A stretch of 64,000 nucleotides of DNA from Enterobacter sp. Bisph1 (GCF_000814905.1 NZ_JXAG01000030.1:1-64000), one strand, 5' to 3'. Counted from the first letter of the stretch, positions 21,872-32,309 are shown. Program-made: numbers and translations. Notes: a model not told the origin generated them from the letters alone.

Positions 21872-23308
21872 ATGTTAAACAACATTCGTATCGAAGAAGA
21901 CTTGTTAGGTACCAGGGAAGTGCCAGCGGATGCCTACTACGGCGTGCATACTCTGAGAGCGATTGAAAACTTTTATATCAGCAACAGCAAAATCAGCGAC
22001 ATTCCTGAATTTGTTCGTGGCATGGTGATGGTGAAGAAAGCGGCGGCGCTGGCGAACAAAGAGCTGCAAACCATCCCGAAAAGTATTGCCAACGCTATCG
22101 TTGCCGCATGTGATGAGGTCCTGAACAATGGCAAATGTATGGACCAGTTCCCGGTAGACGTCTATCAGGGCGGCGCGGGCACTTCCGTGAACATGAACAC
22201 CAACGAGGTGCTGGCGAACATCGGTCTTGAACTGATGGGCCACCAAAAAGGGGAATATCAGTTCCTCAATCCGAACGATCATGTTAACAAATGCCAGTCT
22301 ACGAACGATGCCTACCCGACCGGCTTTCGCATCGCGGTGTATACCTCCATCGTCAAACTGGTTGATGCTATCAAACAGCTCGGCGACGGCTTCGAAAATA
22401 AAGCCGTCGAGTTCAGCGATGTCCTGAAAATGGGTCGTACTCAATTGCAGGACGCGGTGCCGATGACCCTGGGTCAGGAGTTCCATGCCTTCAACGTGCT
22501 GCTGAATGAAGAAACCAAAAACCTGCTGCGCACCGCTGAACTGTTGTTGGAAGTAAACCTTGGCGCTACCGCCATCGGTACACGTCTGAATACGCCGGAT
22601 GGCTACCAGCAACTGGCGGTACAAAAACTGGCGGAAGTGAGCAACCTGCCGGTCGTCCCGGCGGAAGACCTGATTGAAGCGACCTCCGACTGCGGTGCCT
22701 ACGTAATGGTTCACAGTTCGCTGAAACGCCTGGCGGTGAAACTCTCCAAAATTTGTAACGACCTGCGCCTGCTCTCCTCCGGGCCGCGCGCCGGTTTGAA
22801 CGAAATCAACCTGCCGGAACTGCAGGCGGGCTCTTCCATCATGCCGGCGAAAGTAAACCCGGTGGTGCCGGAAGTGGTTAACCAGGTCTGCTTTAAAGTG
22901 ATCGGTAACGACACCACCGTCACCATGGCTTCCGAAGCGGGCCAGCTGCAGCTGAACGTGATGGAGCCGGTGATCGGCCAGGCGATGTTTGAATCGGTTC
23001 ATATCCTGACCAACGCCTGCTACAACCTGCTGGAAAAATGCATTAACGGTATTACCGCCAACAGAGAAGTGTGTGCCGGCTACGTTTATAACTCCATCGG
23101 CATTGTCACCTACCTCAACCCGTTTATCGGCCACCACAACGGCGATATCGTCGGCAAGATTTGCGCCGAAACCGGCAAGAGCGTGCGTGAGGTCGTGCTG
23201 GAGCGCGGCCTGCTGACTGAGGCGGAGCTTGATGACATCTTCTCCGCGCAAAACCTGATGCACCCGGCTTATAAAGCGAAACGTTATACCGATGAAAGCG
23301 AACAGTAA
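21872..23308 (+). CDS. aspA: Aspartate ammonia-lyase (aspartase)
   Basis: Converts L-aspartate to fumarate and ammonia; the fumarate can feed FrdABCD. The 478-residue protein has the fumarase/aspartase signature [12 protein letters not shown] with the catalytic serine loop, and [16 protein letters not shown] in the active site. The ATG at 21872 ([10 protein letters not shown]) after AGAAGG gives the E. coli length exactly. Followed by its own terminator and then dcuA. Confidence 0.98.
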   Translation: MLNNIRIEEDLLGTREVPADAYYGVHTLRAIENFYISNSKISDIPEFVRGMVMVKKAAALANKELQTIPKSIANAIVAACDEVLNNGKCMDQFPVDVYQGGAGTSVNMNTNEVLANIGLELMGHQKGEYQFLNPNDHVNKCQSTNDAYPTGFRIAVYTSIVKLVDAIKQLGDGFENKAVEFSDVLKMGRTQLQDAVPMTLGQEFHAFNVLLNEETKNLLRTAELLLEVNLGATAIGTRLNTPDGYQQLAVQKLAEVSNLPVVPAEDLIEATSDCGAYVMVHSSLKRLAVKLSKICNDLRLLSSGPRAGLNEINLPELQAGSSIMPAKVNPVVPEVVNQVCFKVIGNDTTVTMASEAGQLQLNVMEPVIGQAMFESVHILTNACYNLLEKCINGITANREVCAGYVYNSIGIVTYLNPFIGHHNGDIVGKICAETGKSVREVVLERGLLTEAELDDIFSAQNLMHPAYKAKRYTDESEQ

Positions 23309-23330
23309 TTCCTCAGGTTAGAAACACAAA

Positions 23331-23364
23331 AGGCACGTCCAGCGCGACGTGCCTTTTTCTTTTT
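23331..23364 (+). terminator. aspA terminator
   Basis: AGGCACGTC (23331-23339) pairs with GACGTGCCT (23346-23354), followed by TTTTCTTTTT. It should let aspA be expressed more strongly than dcuA. Confidence 0.9.
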
Positions 23365-23420
23365 GGTAGTTACTAAAATATAACAACTCGGTATCACTTA
23401 TTTAATCAAGGAAGCCACTT

Positions 23421-24722
23421 ATGTTTGCTGCAGAGCTTGTCCTCGTCCTGATTGCTATCTACCTTGGTGCCAGATTAGGCGGCATCGGCATTGGTTTTGC
23501 CGGTGGCCTTGGCGTACTGGTTCTCACCCTTTTCTTCCAGATCAAACCCGGGGCTATCCCCTTCGACGTTATTGAAATTATTATGGCGGTCATCGCGGCT
23601 ATCGCCGCTATGCAGGTAGCAGGCGGTATGGATTACCTGGTGAGCCTGGCGGAAAAGATGCTGCGTCGCCATCCAAAATACATCACCTTTCTCGCGCCGC
23701 TGGTGACATGGTTTATGACCATTCTTGCCGGTACCGGCCACACCGCGTTTTCTACGCTGCCGGTGATTACCGAGGTCGCTAAAGAGCAGGGTATTCGTCC
23801 GTCGCGCCCGCTGTCAATTGCGGTGGTCGCTTCGCAAATCGCTATTACGGCTTCGCCTATCTCTGCCGCCGTGGTCTTTTTTGCCGGTATTCTTGAACCC
23901 CTTGGCGTGAGCTATCTGACGCTGCTGGCAATCTGCATTCCCGTTACGCTGATCGCGGTGATGCTGACGGCGATTGTGTGTAATTTCCTTGGTTGTGAAT
24001 TGAAAGACGATCCGGTGTACCAGGAGCGTCTGGCAAAAGGCGAAGTGAAGCTGCGTGGAAACCAGCTTGCGCAGCTTAAGCCCCATGCCAAACGTTCGGT
24101 GCTGCTGTTTTTGATCGGTATCCTCGCCGTAATGCTTTACGCCACCGCCATCAGCCCGACGGTAGGGTTGATCGCCAACCCGGTGCTGCCGCGTAACGAA
24201 GCGATCGTGGTGTTTATGCTGACTATCGCCACGCTGATTTGCCTGACCTGTAAAGTCGATACTGGCGAAATCCTCAACGCCGGTACCTTCAAATCGGGGA
24301 TGAGCGCTTGTATCTGCGTGCTCGGTGTAGCATGGCTCGGCGACACCTTTGTGAAACACCATATTGAAGATATCCAGATGGTGGCGGGTGACCTGCTGCA
24401 AAACTATCCGTGGCTGCTGGCGGTGGTGCTGTTTTTCGCTTCCACCCTGCTCTATTCGCAGGCGGCAACGGCCAAAGCATTAATGCCTGCCGCGCTGATG
24501 CTCGGTGTCACCCCGCTGACGGCGATTGCCTCTTTTGCCGCCGTTTCCGCGCTGTTTGTGCTGCCGACATATCCGACGCTGCTGGCGGCGGTAGAGATGG
24601 ATGACACTGGCTCAACACGAATAGGAAAATTCGTTTTTAATCATCCCTTCCTCATTCCAGGCGTGATTGCCATTGGTCTGTGCGTCATTTTTGGCTTTAT
24701 TATTGGCGGCATCCTGTTGTAA
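23421..24722 (+). CDS. dcuA: Anaerobic C4-dicarboxylate transporter, DcuA family
   Basis: Inner-membrane antiporter for aspartate, fumarate and succinate, 433 residues, about 10-11 hydrophobic helices. Family landmarks: GARLGGIGIGFAGGLGVLVL at the start, ITASPISAAVVFF, TFKSGMSACICVLGVAWLGDTFV, LLYSQAATAKALMPAAL, and ILPTYPTLLAAVE-like LPTYPTLLAAVEMDD. It follows aspA, as in E. coli. The central part differs from E. coli DcuA more than its neighbours do, so the substrate preference may not be identical. Confidence 0.93.
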   Translation: MFAAELVLVLIAIYLGARLGGIGIGFAGGLGVLVLTLFFQIKPGAIPFDVIEIIMAVIAAIAAMQVAGGMDYLVSLAEKMLRRHPKYITFLAPLVTWFMTILAGTGHTAFSTLPVITEVAKEQGIRPSRPLSIAVVASQIAITASPISAAVVFFAGILEPLGVSYLTLLAICIPVTLIAVMLTAIVCNFLGCELKDDPVYQERLAKGEVKLRGNQLAQLKPHAKRSVLLFLIGILAVMLYATAISPTVGLIANPVLPRNEAIVVFMLTIATLICLTCKVDTGEILNAGTFKSGMSACICVLGVAWLGDTFVKHHIEDIQMVAGDLLQNYPWLLAVVLFFASTLLYSQAATAKALMPAALMLGVTPLTAIASFAAVSALFVLPTYPTLLAAVEMDDTGSTRIGKFVFNHPFLIPGVIAIGLCVIFGFIIGGILL

Positions 24723-24806
24723 AGGTCATAAATTCGGGTCGCCAGGCGGCCCGAACCTCTCCCTTCGCGTGCTATAGTCGTGACTTTCGCTTTTACGAGG
24801 TTGACG

Positions 24807-25130
24807 ATGAACACGCCTGACGCCGTTGTTGTACTCTGCACTGCCCCGGATGAAGCTACTGCCCAGGATCTGGCCGCCATCGTGCTGGCGGAAAAACTTG
24901 CTGCCTGCGTCACGCTGTTGCCCGGTGCCACATCGCTCTATTATTGGGAAGGCAAGCTCGAACAGGAGTATGAAGTGCAACTGCTGCTGAAAACCGACGT
25001 CGCGCATCTGGAAGCGCTGTTCGCCAGCATCAAAACTCATCACCCTTACCAAACCCCAGAATTACTGGCTTTACCCGTCACCCACGGAGATTACGATTAC
25101 CTCTCATGGCTCAACGCATCTTTACGCTGA
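24807..25130 (+). CDS. cutA: Divalent-cation tolerance protein CutA
   Basis: A small trimeric PII-like protein of 107 residues linked to copper tolerance in E. coli. Conserved: [38 protein letters not shown], and [20 protein letters not shown]. The ATG at 24807 follows GAGG. It overlaps the dsbD start by 25 bp, indicating translational coupling. Confidence 0.96.
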   Translation: MNTPDAVVVLCTAPDEATAQDLAAIVLAEKLAACVTLLPGATSLYYWEGKLEQEYEVQLLLKTDVAHLEALFASIKTHHPYQTPELLALPVTHGDYDYLSWLNASLR

Positions 25131-26806
25131 TCCTGCTGCTGTGCAGCACTACCGCCTTTGCAGGCTTATTCGACGCGCCCGGTCGCTCCAGTTTTGTGCC
25201 CGCCGATCGGGCCTTCGTCTTCGATTTTCAACAGCATCAGCATGAATTAACGCTCAACTGGCAGGTCAAAGAGGGCTACTACCTCTATCGCCAGCAAATC
25301 CATGTCACCCCGGCGCAAGCGACAATTGGCGCGTTAACGCTGCCGGACGGGGAGATGCACGAAGACGAGTTCTACGGCAAAACGGAAATTTACCGCCAGC
25401 GGCTCAACCTGCCGCTTGATATCAGCGCGGCGGCCAAAGGGGCAACGCTGACTGTCACCTGGCAGGGCTGCGCCGATGCCGGTTTCTGTTACCCGCCGGA
25501 GACAAAAGTCGTACCGCTAATGGAGGTTGCCGCAGTGACGCCAGCCGAGCCGCCCGCTGCGACAACGCCCGTTCCGGCGGAAACGGAGGGTAAACAACTG
25601 CCTTTCTCCGCGCTTTGGGCGCTGCTAATCGGGATTGGTATTGCTTTTACCCCCTGCGTATTGCCGATGTATCCGCTGATTTCCGGCATTGTGCTCGGTG
25701 GGAAACAGCGGCTGGCGACACCTCGCGCGCTGCTGCTGGCGTTTATCTATGTCCAGGGTATGGCGCTAACCTATACGGCGCTGGGGCTGATCGTCGCCGC
25801 CGCCGGGTTATCTTTCCAGGCGGCATTGCAGCACCCTTACGTACTGATTGGCCTGTCGGCGCTGTTTACGCTGCTGGCGCTGTCGATGTTTGGCCTGTTT
25901 AACGTCCAGCTTCCTTCCGCGCTGCAAACGCGCTTAACCCTGTGGAGCAATCGCCAGCAAGGCGGCTCAGCAGGCGGTGTGTTTGCGATGGGGGCGATAG
26001 CCGGGCTGATTTGCTCGCCGTGCACTACCGCGCCATTAAGCGCCATCCTGCTCTATATCGCCCAGAGCGGTAACCTGTGGTTCGGCGGCGGCACGCTCTA
26101 TCTTTACGCGCTGGGAATGGGTCTGCCGCTGATCCTGGTCACCGTGTTCGGCAACCGGCTACTGCCAAAAAGCGGGCCGTGGATGGAGCAGGTCAAAATC
26201 GCCTTTGGCTTTGTCATCCTGGCGCTGCCGGTTTTCCTGCTGGAGCGCGTTATCGGTGACGCCTGGGGCTTACGCATGTGGGCTTTACTTGGCGTGGCGT
26301 TTTTCGGTTGGGCATTTATTACCAGCCTCGAGTTCCGCCGCGCGTGGGTACGCGTGCTGCAAATAGCCCTGCTGGCAGCGGCGCTGGTGTGCGCTCGTCC
26401 GTTACAGGATTGGGCATTTGGCGCGCCAACGGCGCAAACGCACTCACCGCTGGCCTTTACCACTATTTCTACCGTCGACGATCTTAATCAGGCGCTGGCG
26501 CAGGCCAAAGGGCGTCCGGTGATGTTGGATCTGTATGCCGACTGGTGCGTGGCCTGTAAAGAGTTTGAGAAGTACACCTTCAGCGACGCCAGGGTGCAGG
26601 CGGCACTAAAAGATACCCTGTTACTGCAGGCCAATGTCACGGCGAACACGGCGCAGGATGCCGCGCTGCTGCGTCATTTGAATGTGCTGGGTCTGCCAAC
26701 CATTCTGTTTTTCGACGCGCAGGGTAAAGAGCAGCCTGCCGCGCGGGTTACTGGTTTTATGGACGCTGCCGCGTTCGCGGCGCATTTGCGCAATCGCGCC
26801 CCATAA
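25106..26806 (+). CDS. dsbD: Thiol:disulfide interchange protein DsbD
   Basis: Moves electrons from cytoplasmic thioredoxin across the inner membrane to periplasmic DsbC, DsbG and CcmG. The 566-residue protein has a signal peptide ending FAG. The alpha domain contains the Cys pair in [12 protein letters not shown]. An eight-helix beta domain carries TPCVLP and [11 protein letters not shown] periplasmic thioredoxin-like gamma domain carries WCVAC ([18 protein letters not shown]). All six redox cysteines are present. Confidence 0.98.
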   Translation: MAQRIFTLILLLCSTTAFAGLFDAPGRSSFVPADRAFVFDFQQHQHELTLNWQVKEGYYLYRQQIHVTPAQATIGALTLPDGEMHEDEFYGKTEIYRQRLNLPLDISAAAKGATLTVTWQGCADAGFCYPPETKVVPLMEVAAVTPAEPPAATTPVPAETEGKQLPFSALWALLIGIGIAFTPCVLPMYPLISGIVLGGKQRLATPRALLLAFIYVQGMALTYTALGLIVAAAGLSFQAALQHPYVLIGLSALFTLLALSMFGLFNVQLPSALQTRLTLWSNRQQGGSAGGVFAMGAIAGLICSPCTTAPLSAILLYIAQSGNLWFGGGTLYLYALGMGLPLILVTVFGNRLLPKSGPWMEQVKIAFGFVILALPVFLLERVIGDAWGLRMWALLGVAFFGWAFITSLEFRRAWVRVLQIALLAAALVCARPLQDWAFGAPTAQTHSPLAFTTISTVDDLNQALAQAKGRPVMLDLYADWCVACKEFEKYTFSDARVQAALKDTLLLQANVTANTAQDAALLRHLNVLGLPTILFFDAQGKEQPAARVTGFMDAAAFAAHLRNRAP

Positions 26807-26853
26807 ACAACACTTTGTGGGGGAAATCGCTACAGATAACGGAGGATATCACC

Positions 26854-27429
26854 GTGCAGCGCGAAGACGTTTTGAGTCAAACTTTGCAATTACTTGAATT
26901 AAGAGGGATTGCGGACACCTCGCTTGAAATGGTAGCCGAGCGCATCGATTATCCCATCGATGAGTTCCGCCGTTTCTGGCCAGACAAAGAGGCGCTGCTG
27001 TATGACGCGCTGCGTTATCTCAGCCAGCAGGTAGATGTCTGGCGCAGGCAACTGCTACTGGATGAAACTCTGAGCCATGAGCAAAAACTGCTCGCGCGCT
27101 ATGGAGCGCTGACGGAATGCGTTAGCAATAATCGCTATCCCGGCTGCCTGTTTATCGCCGCCTGCGCCTTTTTCCCGGATCCGGCGCACCCGATCCATCA
27201 ACTGGCCGACCAACAAAAACGCGACGCGTATGATTTCTCGCTGCAAATACTGGCGCAGCTGGAAGTGGACGATGCAGAGATGGTGGCGAAGCAGATGGAG
27301 CTGGTGCTGGAGGGCTGCCTGAGCCGCATGCTGGTTAACCGCAGCCAGGCTGATGTCGATACCGCCCAACGCCTGGCGGAAGATATTCTGCGTTTTGCCC
27401 GTTGCCGCCAGGGCGGCGCGCTGACCTAA
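26854..27429 (+). CDS. yjdC: TetR/AcrR-family regulator YjdC
   Basis: A 191-residue TetR-type protein: N-terminal helix-turn-helix ([41 protein letters not shown]) and a C-terminal ligand domain. It matches E. coli YjdC in length and order next to dsbD. GTG start at 26854 behind GGAGGA. Target genes are not evident. Its stop overlaps the stop region of the convergent LysE-type gene by 4 bp. Confidence 0.92.
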   Translation: MQREDVLSQTLQLLELRGIADTSLEMVAERIDYPIDEFRRFWPDKEALLYDALRYLSQQVDVWRRQLLLDETLSHEQKLLARYGALTECVSNNRYPGCLFIAACAFFPDPAHPIHQLADQQKRDAYDFSLQILAQLEVDDAEMVAKQMELVLEGCLSRMLVNRSQADVDTAQRLAEDILRFARCRQGGALT

Positions 27430-28031
27430 GCGCCCAGCAGGCCAGCCCACGCAGAAAGCAACAGGCACAGTGCCATCACGCGTTGAAACCACAATAGCGA
27501 TGTGGTGGTGCGAAACAGGCGGTTTACCGCCTTGCCGAGCAGTGCCCAGGCGCTCAGACAAACCAATGAAATCAGTAAAAACCACAGCGAAAGAAGCGAC
27601 ACGTCGCGCAGCGGATGCGCACCCTGCGGGGCGAACAGGCTGACTATCGCCAGCGCCATCATCCAGGTTTTTGGGTTGATCAGCTGTAGTATCGCCGCCG
27701 CCCGGCCGCTAAAGGGCCGCTGCGCGTCGCTGTGCAGATCGGCAGCGGGCGCGGTAAACAGTTGCCAGCTCAGCCAGCTTAACCATAATGCCCCCGCCCA
27801 GCTCATCCCCTGCCGCACCCGCGGCCAGGCGCGCAGCGCCTCCCCCGCGCCCGCGCCCGAAATAAACACAATCAAACTGGCCGCCACGCAGGCGCTAACC
27901 ACCGCAGGCAGCGTCGCTTTTACGCCAAAACGCTGGCTGCTGGTAAGGATCAAAATGTTGGTTGGGCCGGGGGTAATGGATGCGACGAAGGCAAAGAGTA
28001 AAAACGGTAATGCGTTATAAAACGGATTCAC
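27426..28031 (-). CDS. LysE/RhtB-family amino-acid exporter
   Basis: A 201-residue inner-membrane protein with five or six hydrophobic helices. The family signature is at the N terminus: [41 protein letters not shown] is the second conserved loop. Members export amino acids or their derivatives; the substrate is unknown here. The GTG at 28031 has GGAG 7 nt upstream. It lies 37 bp behind an AraC-family gene on the same strand, a common regulator-exporter pairing. Confidence 0.88.
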   Translation of the reverse strand: MNPFYNALPFLLFAFVASITPGPTNILILTSSQRFGVKATLPAVVSACVAASLIVFISGAGAGEALRAWPRVRQGMSWAGALWLSWLSWQLFTAPAADLHSDAQRPFSGRAAAILQLINPKTWMMALAIVSLFAPQGAHPLRDVSLLSLWFLLISLVCLSAWALLGKAVNRLFRTTTSLLWFQRVMALCLLLSAWAGLLGA

Positions 28032-28068
28032 AGGCAGTCTCCTTATTGGTCTGTCTGTGACTCTCGCG

Positions 28069-28914
28069 TTATTTGCCGTCGTCGTCTGGAAGATTTGTGC
28101 ACAATCGGCGGTAGTGCGCAGGAGAGAGACGATAGGCGCGCTGGAACCAGCGCCCCAGATGGCTTTGATCGGCAAATCCCAACGCAGCGGCAACATCTGC
28201 CGGCGTCTCCCCTCTCGCCAGTTGCGAACGGGCGGTAGCAAGGCGCAGCTGAATCAGCCAGGCATGGGGGCTTAAGTGGAATTCGCCTTTAAAGCAGCGG
28301 GTTAGCGTAAAACGGTCGGTGCCGGTTTCGCGCGCCAGATCTGAAAGCCCGACATTATCGCCCATATGGGCATGCAGATAATCACGTGCACGGTGCGCGA
28401 TAGCCGCGCTTTGCAGCTGCGTTGGGAGCCGTTTACGCCAATGGCAATGGTGCGTGAGCTGGCCGAGCAGTTCATCCATGCTGCTTTGCTGAAGGATACG
28501 CATCTCGTCGCGGTGCAAGGTGTTAAAAGTATGGGCAATGGCGCGAATCAATTGCGGCTCGCGGGCAATAGTTTGGCAAAAATGCAGCGAATAGCTCGAC
28601 GGAACGGATTCATACAGACCGCGGAGCGTGTCGCTCAGCCAGCGTTCGTCGAGATAAAAAGTAAGATAGGTAAAGCCACCGGCAACGGGTGCATCGCCGT
28701 CGTGAATCTCGCCAGGCTCGAGCAAAAAAGCATCTCCCGGCGTGCTGCGATGCCGCTCCCGACGACAGTGAAACTGCTGCGTACCGGAAAGCGTAATCCC
28801 CACCAGATAGCTATCGTGCCAGTGCGGATCGTAAGCGTGCCCTTCAAAATGAGCGCGAATCGTCTCTATCCCCGTCTCCGCGTGCTGCTGCAGTTCCAGC
28901 CAGTCTTGTGCCAT
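28069..28914 (-). CDS. AraC-family transcriptional regulator
   Basis: A 281-residue regulator. The N-terminal cupin-like arm contains HWHDSYLVGITLSGTQQFHCR and PGDAFLLEPGEIHDGDAP. The C-terminal AraC domain has two helix-turn-helix motifs (VGLSDLARETGTDRFTLTRCF and PADVAAALGFADQSHLGRWFQRAYRLSP). The ATG at 28914 sits 5 nt after GGAGG. It probably senses a substrate of the exporter gene that follows it. Neither gene is part of the E. coli K-12 layout between yjdC and pheU. Confidence 0.88.
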   Translation of the reverse strand: MAQDWLELQQHAETGIETIRAHFEGHAYDPHWHDSYLVGITLSGTQQFHCRRERHRSTPGDAFLLEPGEIHDGDAPVAGGFTYLTFYLDERWLSDTLRGLYESVPSSYSLHFCQTIAREPQLIRAIAHTFNTLHRDEMRILQQSSMDELLGQLTHHCHWRKRLPTQLQSAAIAHRARDYLHAHMGDNVGLSDLARETGTDRFTLTRCFKGEFHLSPHAWLIQLRLATARSQLARGETPADVAAALGFADQSHLGRWFQRAYRLSPAHYRRLCTNLPDDDGK

Positions 28915-29097
28915 AAAGCCTCCGAAATACCACCGGAAATCAGCATTCATCTTCTTAGAGTAAATGTCTGGAAGATTTGTGCAATGGCCGATTATCGCCG
29001 AGTAAACGCCCGAATTGCCGTAAAGTTGAGCAACTAAATGGAATTGAAAGAAATTGAGTTGACGCCTTAAGGTGATTAAGGTTTAATGCGCCCCGTT

Positions 29098-29173
29098 GCC
29101 CGGATAGCTCAGTCGGTAGAGCAGGGGATTGAAAATCCCCGTGTCCTTGGTTCGATTCCGAGTCCGGGCACCA
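29098..29173 (+). tRNA. pheU: tRNA-Phe (GAA)
   Basis: A complete 76-nt tRNA: GCCCGGATAGCTCAG 5' end, anticodon loop TTGAAAA with GAA, and T arm, with CCA encoded at 29171-29173. Its position beside yjdC is that of E. coli pheU, a well-known integration site for genomic islands. A 34-bp stretch (29124-29157) is repeated at 32375-32408. Confidence 0.97.
29124..29157 (+). repeat. Left attachment-site repeat (inside tRNA-Phe)
   Basis: These 34 bp, from the anticodon arm to the T loop of tRNA-Phe, occur again exactly at 32375-32408. The two copies bracket the integrase, parA and dnaB remnants and mark the left end of the integrated element. Confidence 0.88.
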
Positions 29174-29290
29174 CTTCTTCAGAGCCTGTTCGTTAAGAGA
29201 TGAAATCCTTAACGGGCAAGACAAAGTCCCTGACCCATCATCGTGCAGATGAGGCAAAGTCGTTCTGCACCTGAGGGTTTAGGGATTAAG

Positions 29291-29323
29291 AATCCGGATG
29301 ATGTTTGCCGCATCATCCGGATT
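29291..29323. repeat. Perfect 13-bp inverted repeat after tRNA-Phe
   Basis: AATCCGGATGATG and CATCATCCGGATT flank a seven-base loop. It could be a tRNA transcript terminator or an element-end structure; only TTTCTC follows, so the role is open. The rest of 29174-29456 holds nothing recognisable. Confidence 0.55.
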
Positions 29324-29456
29324 TCTCACATCACAACAATTTCAGTTACAGGTATTTACCTTCTCATCGCTGCTCTGTCACCGATCTGTAAAAGAAAACC
29401 CGTGTTTTTTTCCCGTTTAGATATCAAATGCTTATGAATTTGACTTTGGATTACTC

Positions 29457-29810
29457 CTAAGCTGCATACGCGGCTTCGAGGTTCCTCCTCAGATTATCCT
29501 TTTTTGCTGCCACATATTCCAGAGTCACCGCCAAACTGGAATGACCGAGCAGCATCTGGACATAATTCAGGCTTCTCTCAGGGCGTTTCATCAGGTCTGT
29601 GGCTATCGTATGCCTGAACCGGTGCGGGCTGATATCACACAGACACTCCCTGGACAGTCTTCTGAAAAAGGCCCTCATCGGGAGGTGAGCCATATTTTTG
29701 GCACGGATAATTCTTTTCTTTTTGGGGGTAAACCGGTTGATGTTGAATAGCTGCTCCCCTATTTTGGCCCCTTCTGTGGGAATGACGATGATTAACTCAT
29801 CAGCCGGTAA
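29457..29810 (-). pseudogene. Tyrosine integrase remnant (C-terminal part)
   Basis: About 118 codons stay open from 29810 to a stop at 29457. The sequence holds the C-terminal catalytic motifs of tyrosine recombinases: HRFRHTIATDL (H-x-x-R box), VQMLLGHSSLAVTLEY (the LGH box and the nucleophilic tyrosine). The N-terminal arm, the core-binding domain and the first catalytic arginine are missing and an in-frame stop lies upstream, so it cannot be active. Its 3' end faces tRNA-Phe, as expected of the integrase of an element inserted there. An internal ATG at 29693 could yield a 78-residue peptide. Confidence 0.8.
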
Positions 29811-30119
29811 TTAAAATTTCCATACACTGTTAAATCAAGAAGGTTGCAGGGGTGCTGATTATCATTTTTGTTTTTTATAGGTGCCGGACCAATTTCTGTT
29901 CTCAGGCTTTCGTTCAACCCATTTCTGGAACAAAAATGCTCATTTTCCTCCTAATAATTGACTGGCAATCCGCTTAATTAATAAATGCAAACTTTACACA
30001 TGTAATTCAACCTTCACCTTGACCTATGAAAATGGAAACTTAACCAAAACCAATTTCCAACTGGTTTATTATAGTTAAATGATATATAATAAAAATATTC
30101 ATTTAAACATAATATCAAT

Positions 30120-31208
30120 ATGGAAAAACAAGTGAATCAAAATAGAAATAATATTAACTCAATTCAGGCACTGCGAGGGATAGCTGCTACAATGGTTATG
30201 TTCTGCCATTTTTCTTTTCTTTTAGATTCGTATGGATACACAGGCACAAATTTATTTCAGTACGGTGCTTATGGTGTGGATATCTTCTTCATTATAAGTG
30301 GATTTATTATCACCTATACCACAAAAAACAAGAAACCAGGTTCAAACACATCAGTAAACTTTATAAAAAACAGAGCCAGAAGGATATTCCCCCTTTATTA
30401 CATAATATTAATACTATTTGTTGTTTTTGCCGGCGGAATGAGTATCTTTCACTACCATAACAAAGTAGAAAATTTAATTTCCGCAATTTTCTTTATTCCT
30501 ATACTTCCTGCAAACGCACCAAATTATATAGATGTGCTTGAAATTTATGGCGTCAGATGGACATTAATGTATGAAATTTATTTTTACCTGGTAATGGCAT
30601 TTTGTTTAAACTTCAAATATAGATGGGTATCATTTTTCTCTTGGTTTGCATTAAGCTTATTGGTAATACCATTTTTAATTCTTGGCAGAGTAAATTTTGA
30701 TACAACATTACAGTTGACAGATAATGGATATTTAAATCTCATTACAAACCCTATTAGCATTGAGTTTTTGATCGGTGTAATAATCGCGCTCTCATTTGAA
30801 AAAATCCAAAAAATCCACTTTTCACTTAAGTCCACCATAACAATCTTCTCGGTATTTTTAATAGTATACCTATTTTTGTTATACAAAGGACTAACAAGAA
30901 TTGATATGCAAGTTTCCGTTATCGCTGGTTTGCTTTTCCTAATTATTATTCTCAATAATGATTTTTTAAGTAAAATAACACCCCGATTCCTTTTGTTTTT
31001 AGGTGACATTTCATATGCATTGTACCTCATTCATTTAGGAATGAATTACATGATAAATAGAAGAATAGAAGATACTATTATTGGATATGGGTTAATCAAA
31101 TTCATTACCTATAGCTTACTTTCAATACTCCTGGCTTCGATACTGCATAAATATATAGAAAAACCATTCATGAAGAAGAAAAAGGCAAACACTCTAATTA
31201 ATGAATGA
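30120..31208 (+). CDS. Acyltransferase-3 family membrane protein (OafA/YrhL-like)
   Basis: A 362-residue integral membrane protein with about ten hydrophobic helices. It opens with the family signature: SIQALRGIAATMVMFCHF with the catalytic-type histidine, then YGAYGVDIFFIISGFI. RARRIFPLYYI is the conserved R-x-x-R segment. Such proteins O-acetylate surface polysaccharides or related substrates. It is very AT-rich with rare codons compared with the surrounding chromosome, so it was probably acquired by transfer. It is the only intact gene in the tRNA-Phe element. No glycan cluster is nearby to name the substrate. Confidence 0.88.
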   Translation: MEKQVNQNRNNINSIQALRGIAATMVMFCHFSFLLDSYGYTGTNLFQYGAYGVDIFFIISGFIITYTTKNKKPGSNTSVNFIKNRARRIFPLYYIILILFVVFAGGMSIFHYHNKVENLISAIFFIPILPANAPNYIDVLEIYGVRWTLMYEIYFYLVMAFCLNFKYRWVSFFSWFALSLLVIPFLILGRVNFDTTLQLTDNGYLNLITNPISIEFLIGVIIALSFEKIQKIHFSLKSTITIFSVFLIVYLFLLYKGLTRIDMQVSVIAGLLFLIIILNNDFLSKITPRFLLFLGDISYALYLIHLGMNYMINRRIEDTIIGYGLIKFITYSLLSILLASILHKYIEKPFMKKKKANTLINE

Positions 31209-31212
31209 AAAT

Positions 31213-31245
31213 AATTAAAGTGGCACTCTCTGTGCCACTTTAATT
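31213..31245 (+). terminator. Terminator of the acyltransferase gene
   Basis: A perfect 14-bp stem (31213-31226 with 31232-31245) with a TCTCT loop, starting 5 bp after the stop codon. The lower stem is A/T, giving a short T tract inside it. Confidence 0.82.
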
Positions 31246-31333
31246 AAATTAGTTATTGGCACAATAGGCAATCGCAGCCAAGCATTTACTATTATCGTTT
31301 GCCCCCCTGTAATTATTTGCCAAGTTGATGTAT

Positions 31334-31740
31334 TTATGGGCGAACTGGGATCAGGCGCGTTTTCTCCATCGATGGACGCGCAGCGATAAGCACCAGGTCG
31401 CCAGCCTGCAGACCGCTGGTCATGCGGTCAAACTCATCAAACCCGGTAGGCGTGCCGGTGATACCATCCGGTACATTGCACCGCCGCTCCGGTTCCCCGC
31501 GCTCTGCCTGGCGGGTGATTTTCTGTTCGGCGGTCTCCATCACCCTGTGAATATCGGTGCCGGGTTTCCTTACTGATTCGGTGATTTCAGCGCCTATGGA
31601 GGCCAGCTGCCGTACCCGGCTGGTTCTGGCCACAATGTCACAGTACGCAACGATATTTGCCGCGCTCGGGGCGTTTTTACTGAGCTCGGGCAGGTAGGCA
31701 AAACCTCCCAGTTGCTCAAGGGCATCTTTACCGCGACTTG
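31334..31740 (-). pseudogene. DnaB-type replicative helicase remnant
   Basis: The minus strand encodes the linker and start of the RecA domain of a DnaB-like helicase: LGGFAYLPELSKNAPSAANIVAYCDIVA... and TGTPTGFDEFDRMTSGLQAGDLVLIAARPSMEKT. The Walker A motif reads S-M-E-K-T where the family has S-M-G-K-T, and the reading frame ends just after it. The N-terminal domain is gone, and the 5' side abuts the end of the parA remnant. A second helicase gene next to parA is characteristic of SPI-7-type ICEs. Confidence 0.75.
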
Positions 31741-32309
31741 CAATTAACCAGCATATGTATGCTCGGGAGAGTGATACCAAAAGCCATATACGGGATCAGT
31801 TCTTCCATCAGAGCTACAGTGCCACGCATAAATTCACGCACATACGGCAGAACAGGTTTAACCATCCCAATCATTTCGCCGGTAGCGGCCAGAATAATCA
31901 GTTCGAACATCACTGAACGTGAACCCTGTGAATTAATCAAAATAACGTCATACTGACTGAAAACCTGATTTGACAGTGACGCACGCGTCCGTCAGGAACA
32001 TTGAGCATATAGGTTGGTAAAAGGTTTCGGGGGTCGTTGGAGACGATGACGTCAAGATTATCGATCTCGGTTCGGGAAATAATGTTTTCGGCTTTGGAGA
32101 GGTCTACGGTCTGCATGAGCCAGGCCACAGGGTGCTTCATATGCTAATGGGTAGATACTGCTGGCAGTAGGCTGAGCATGGTCGCCGTCAATAATGAAGG
32201 TTTTTATGCCTGCATCGGCGAGAAAACCGGCGAGATTAGCGGCCTGGGTTGATTTCCCCTCACCCCCTTTGGTAGAAACTACGGGGACAACTTTCGTTTT
32301 TGAATGCAT
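31740..32309 (-). pseudogene. ParA-type ATPase remnant, frameshifted
   Basis: Three overlapping minus-strand frames together spell a ParA/Soj protein. The start is MHSKTKVVPVVSTKGGEGKST, with a deviant Walker A motif. The middle is DNLDVIVSNDPRNLLPTYMLNVPDGRVR. The end is GSRSVMFELIILAATGEMIGMVKPVLPYVREFMRGTVALMEEL. At least two frame changes (near 32130 and 31950) separate the parts. It lies beside the right attachment repeat, where ICE parA genes normally sit. Confidence 0.75.

Noticed and set aside
21905..23263. A 452-codon open frame opposite aspA
   Set aside because: Same mirror effect; the plus-strand frame is a full-length aspartase and the antisense product has no recognisable fold.
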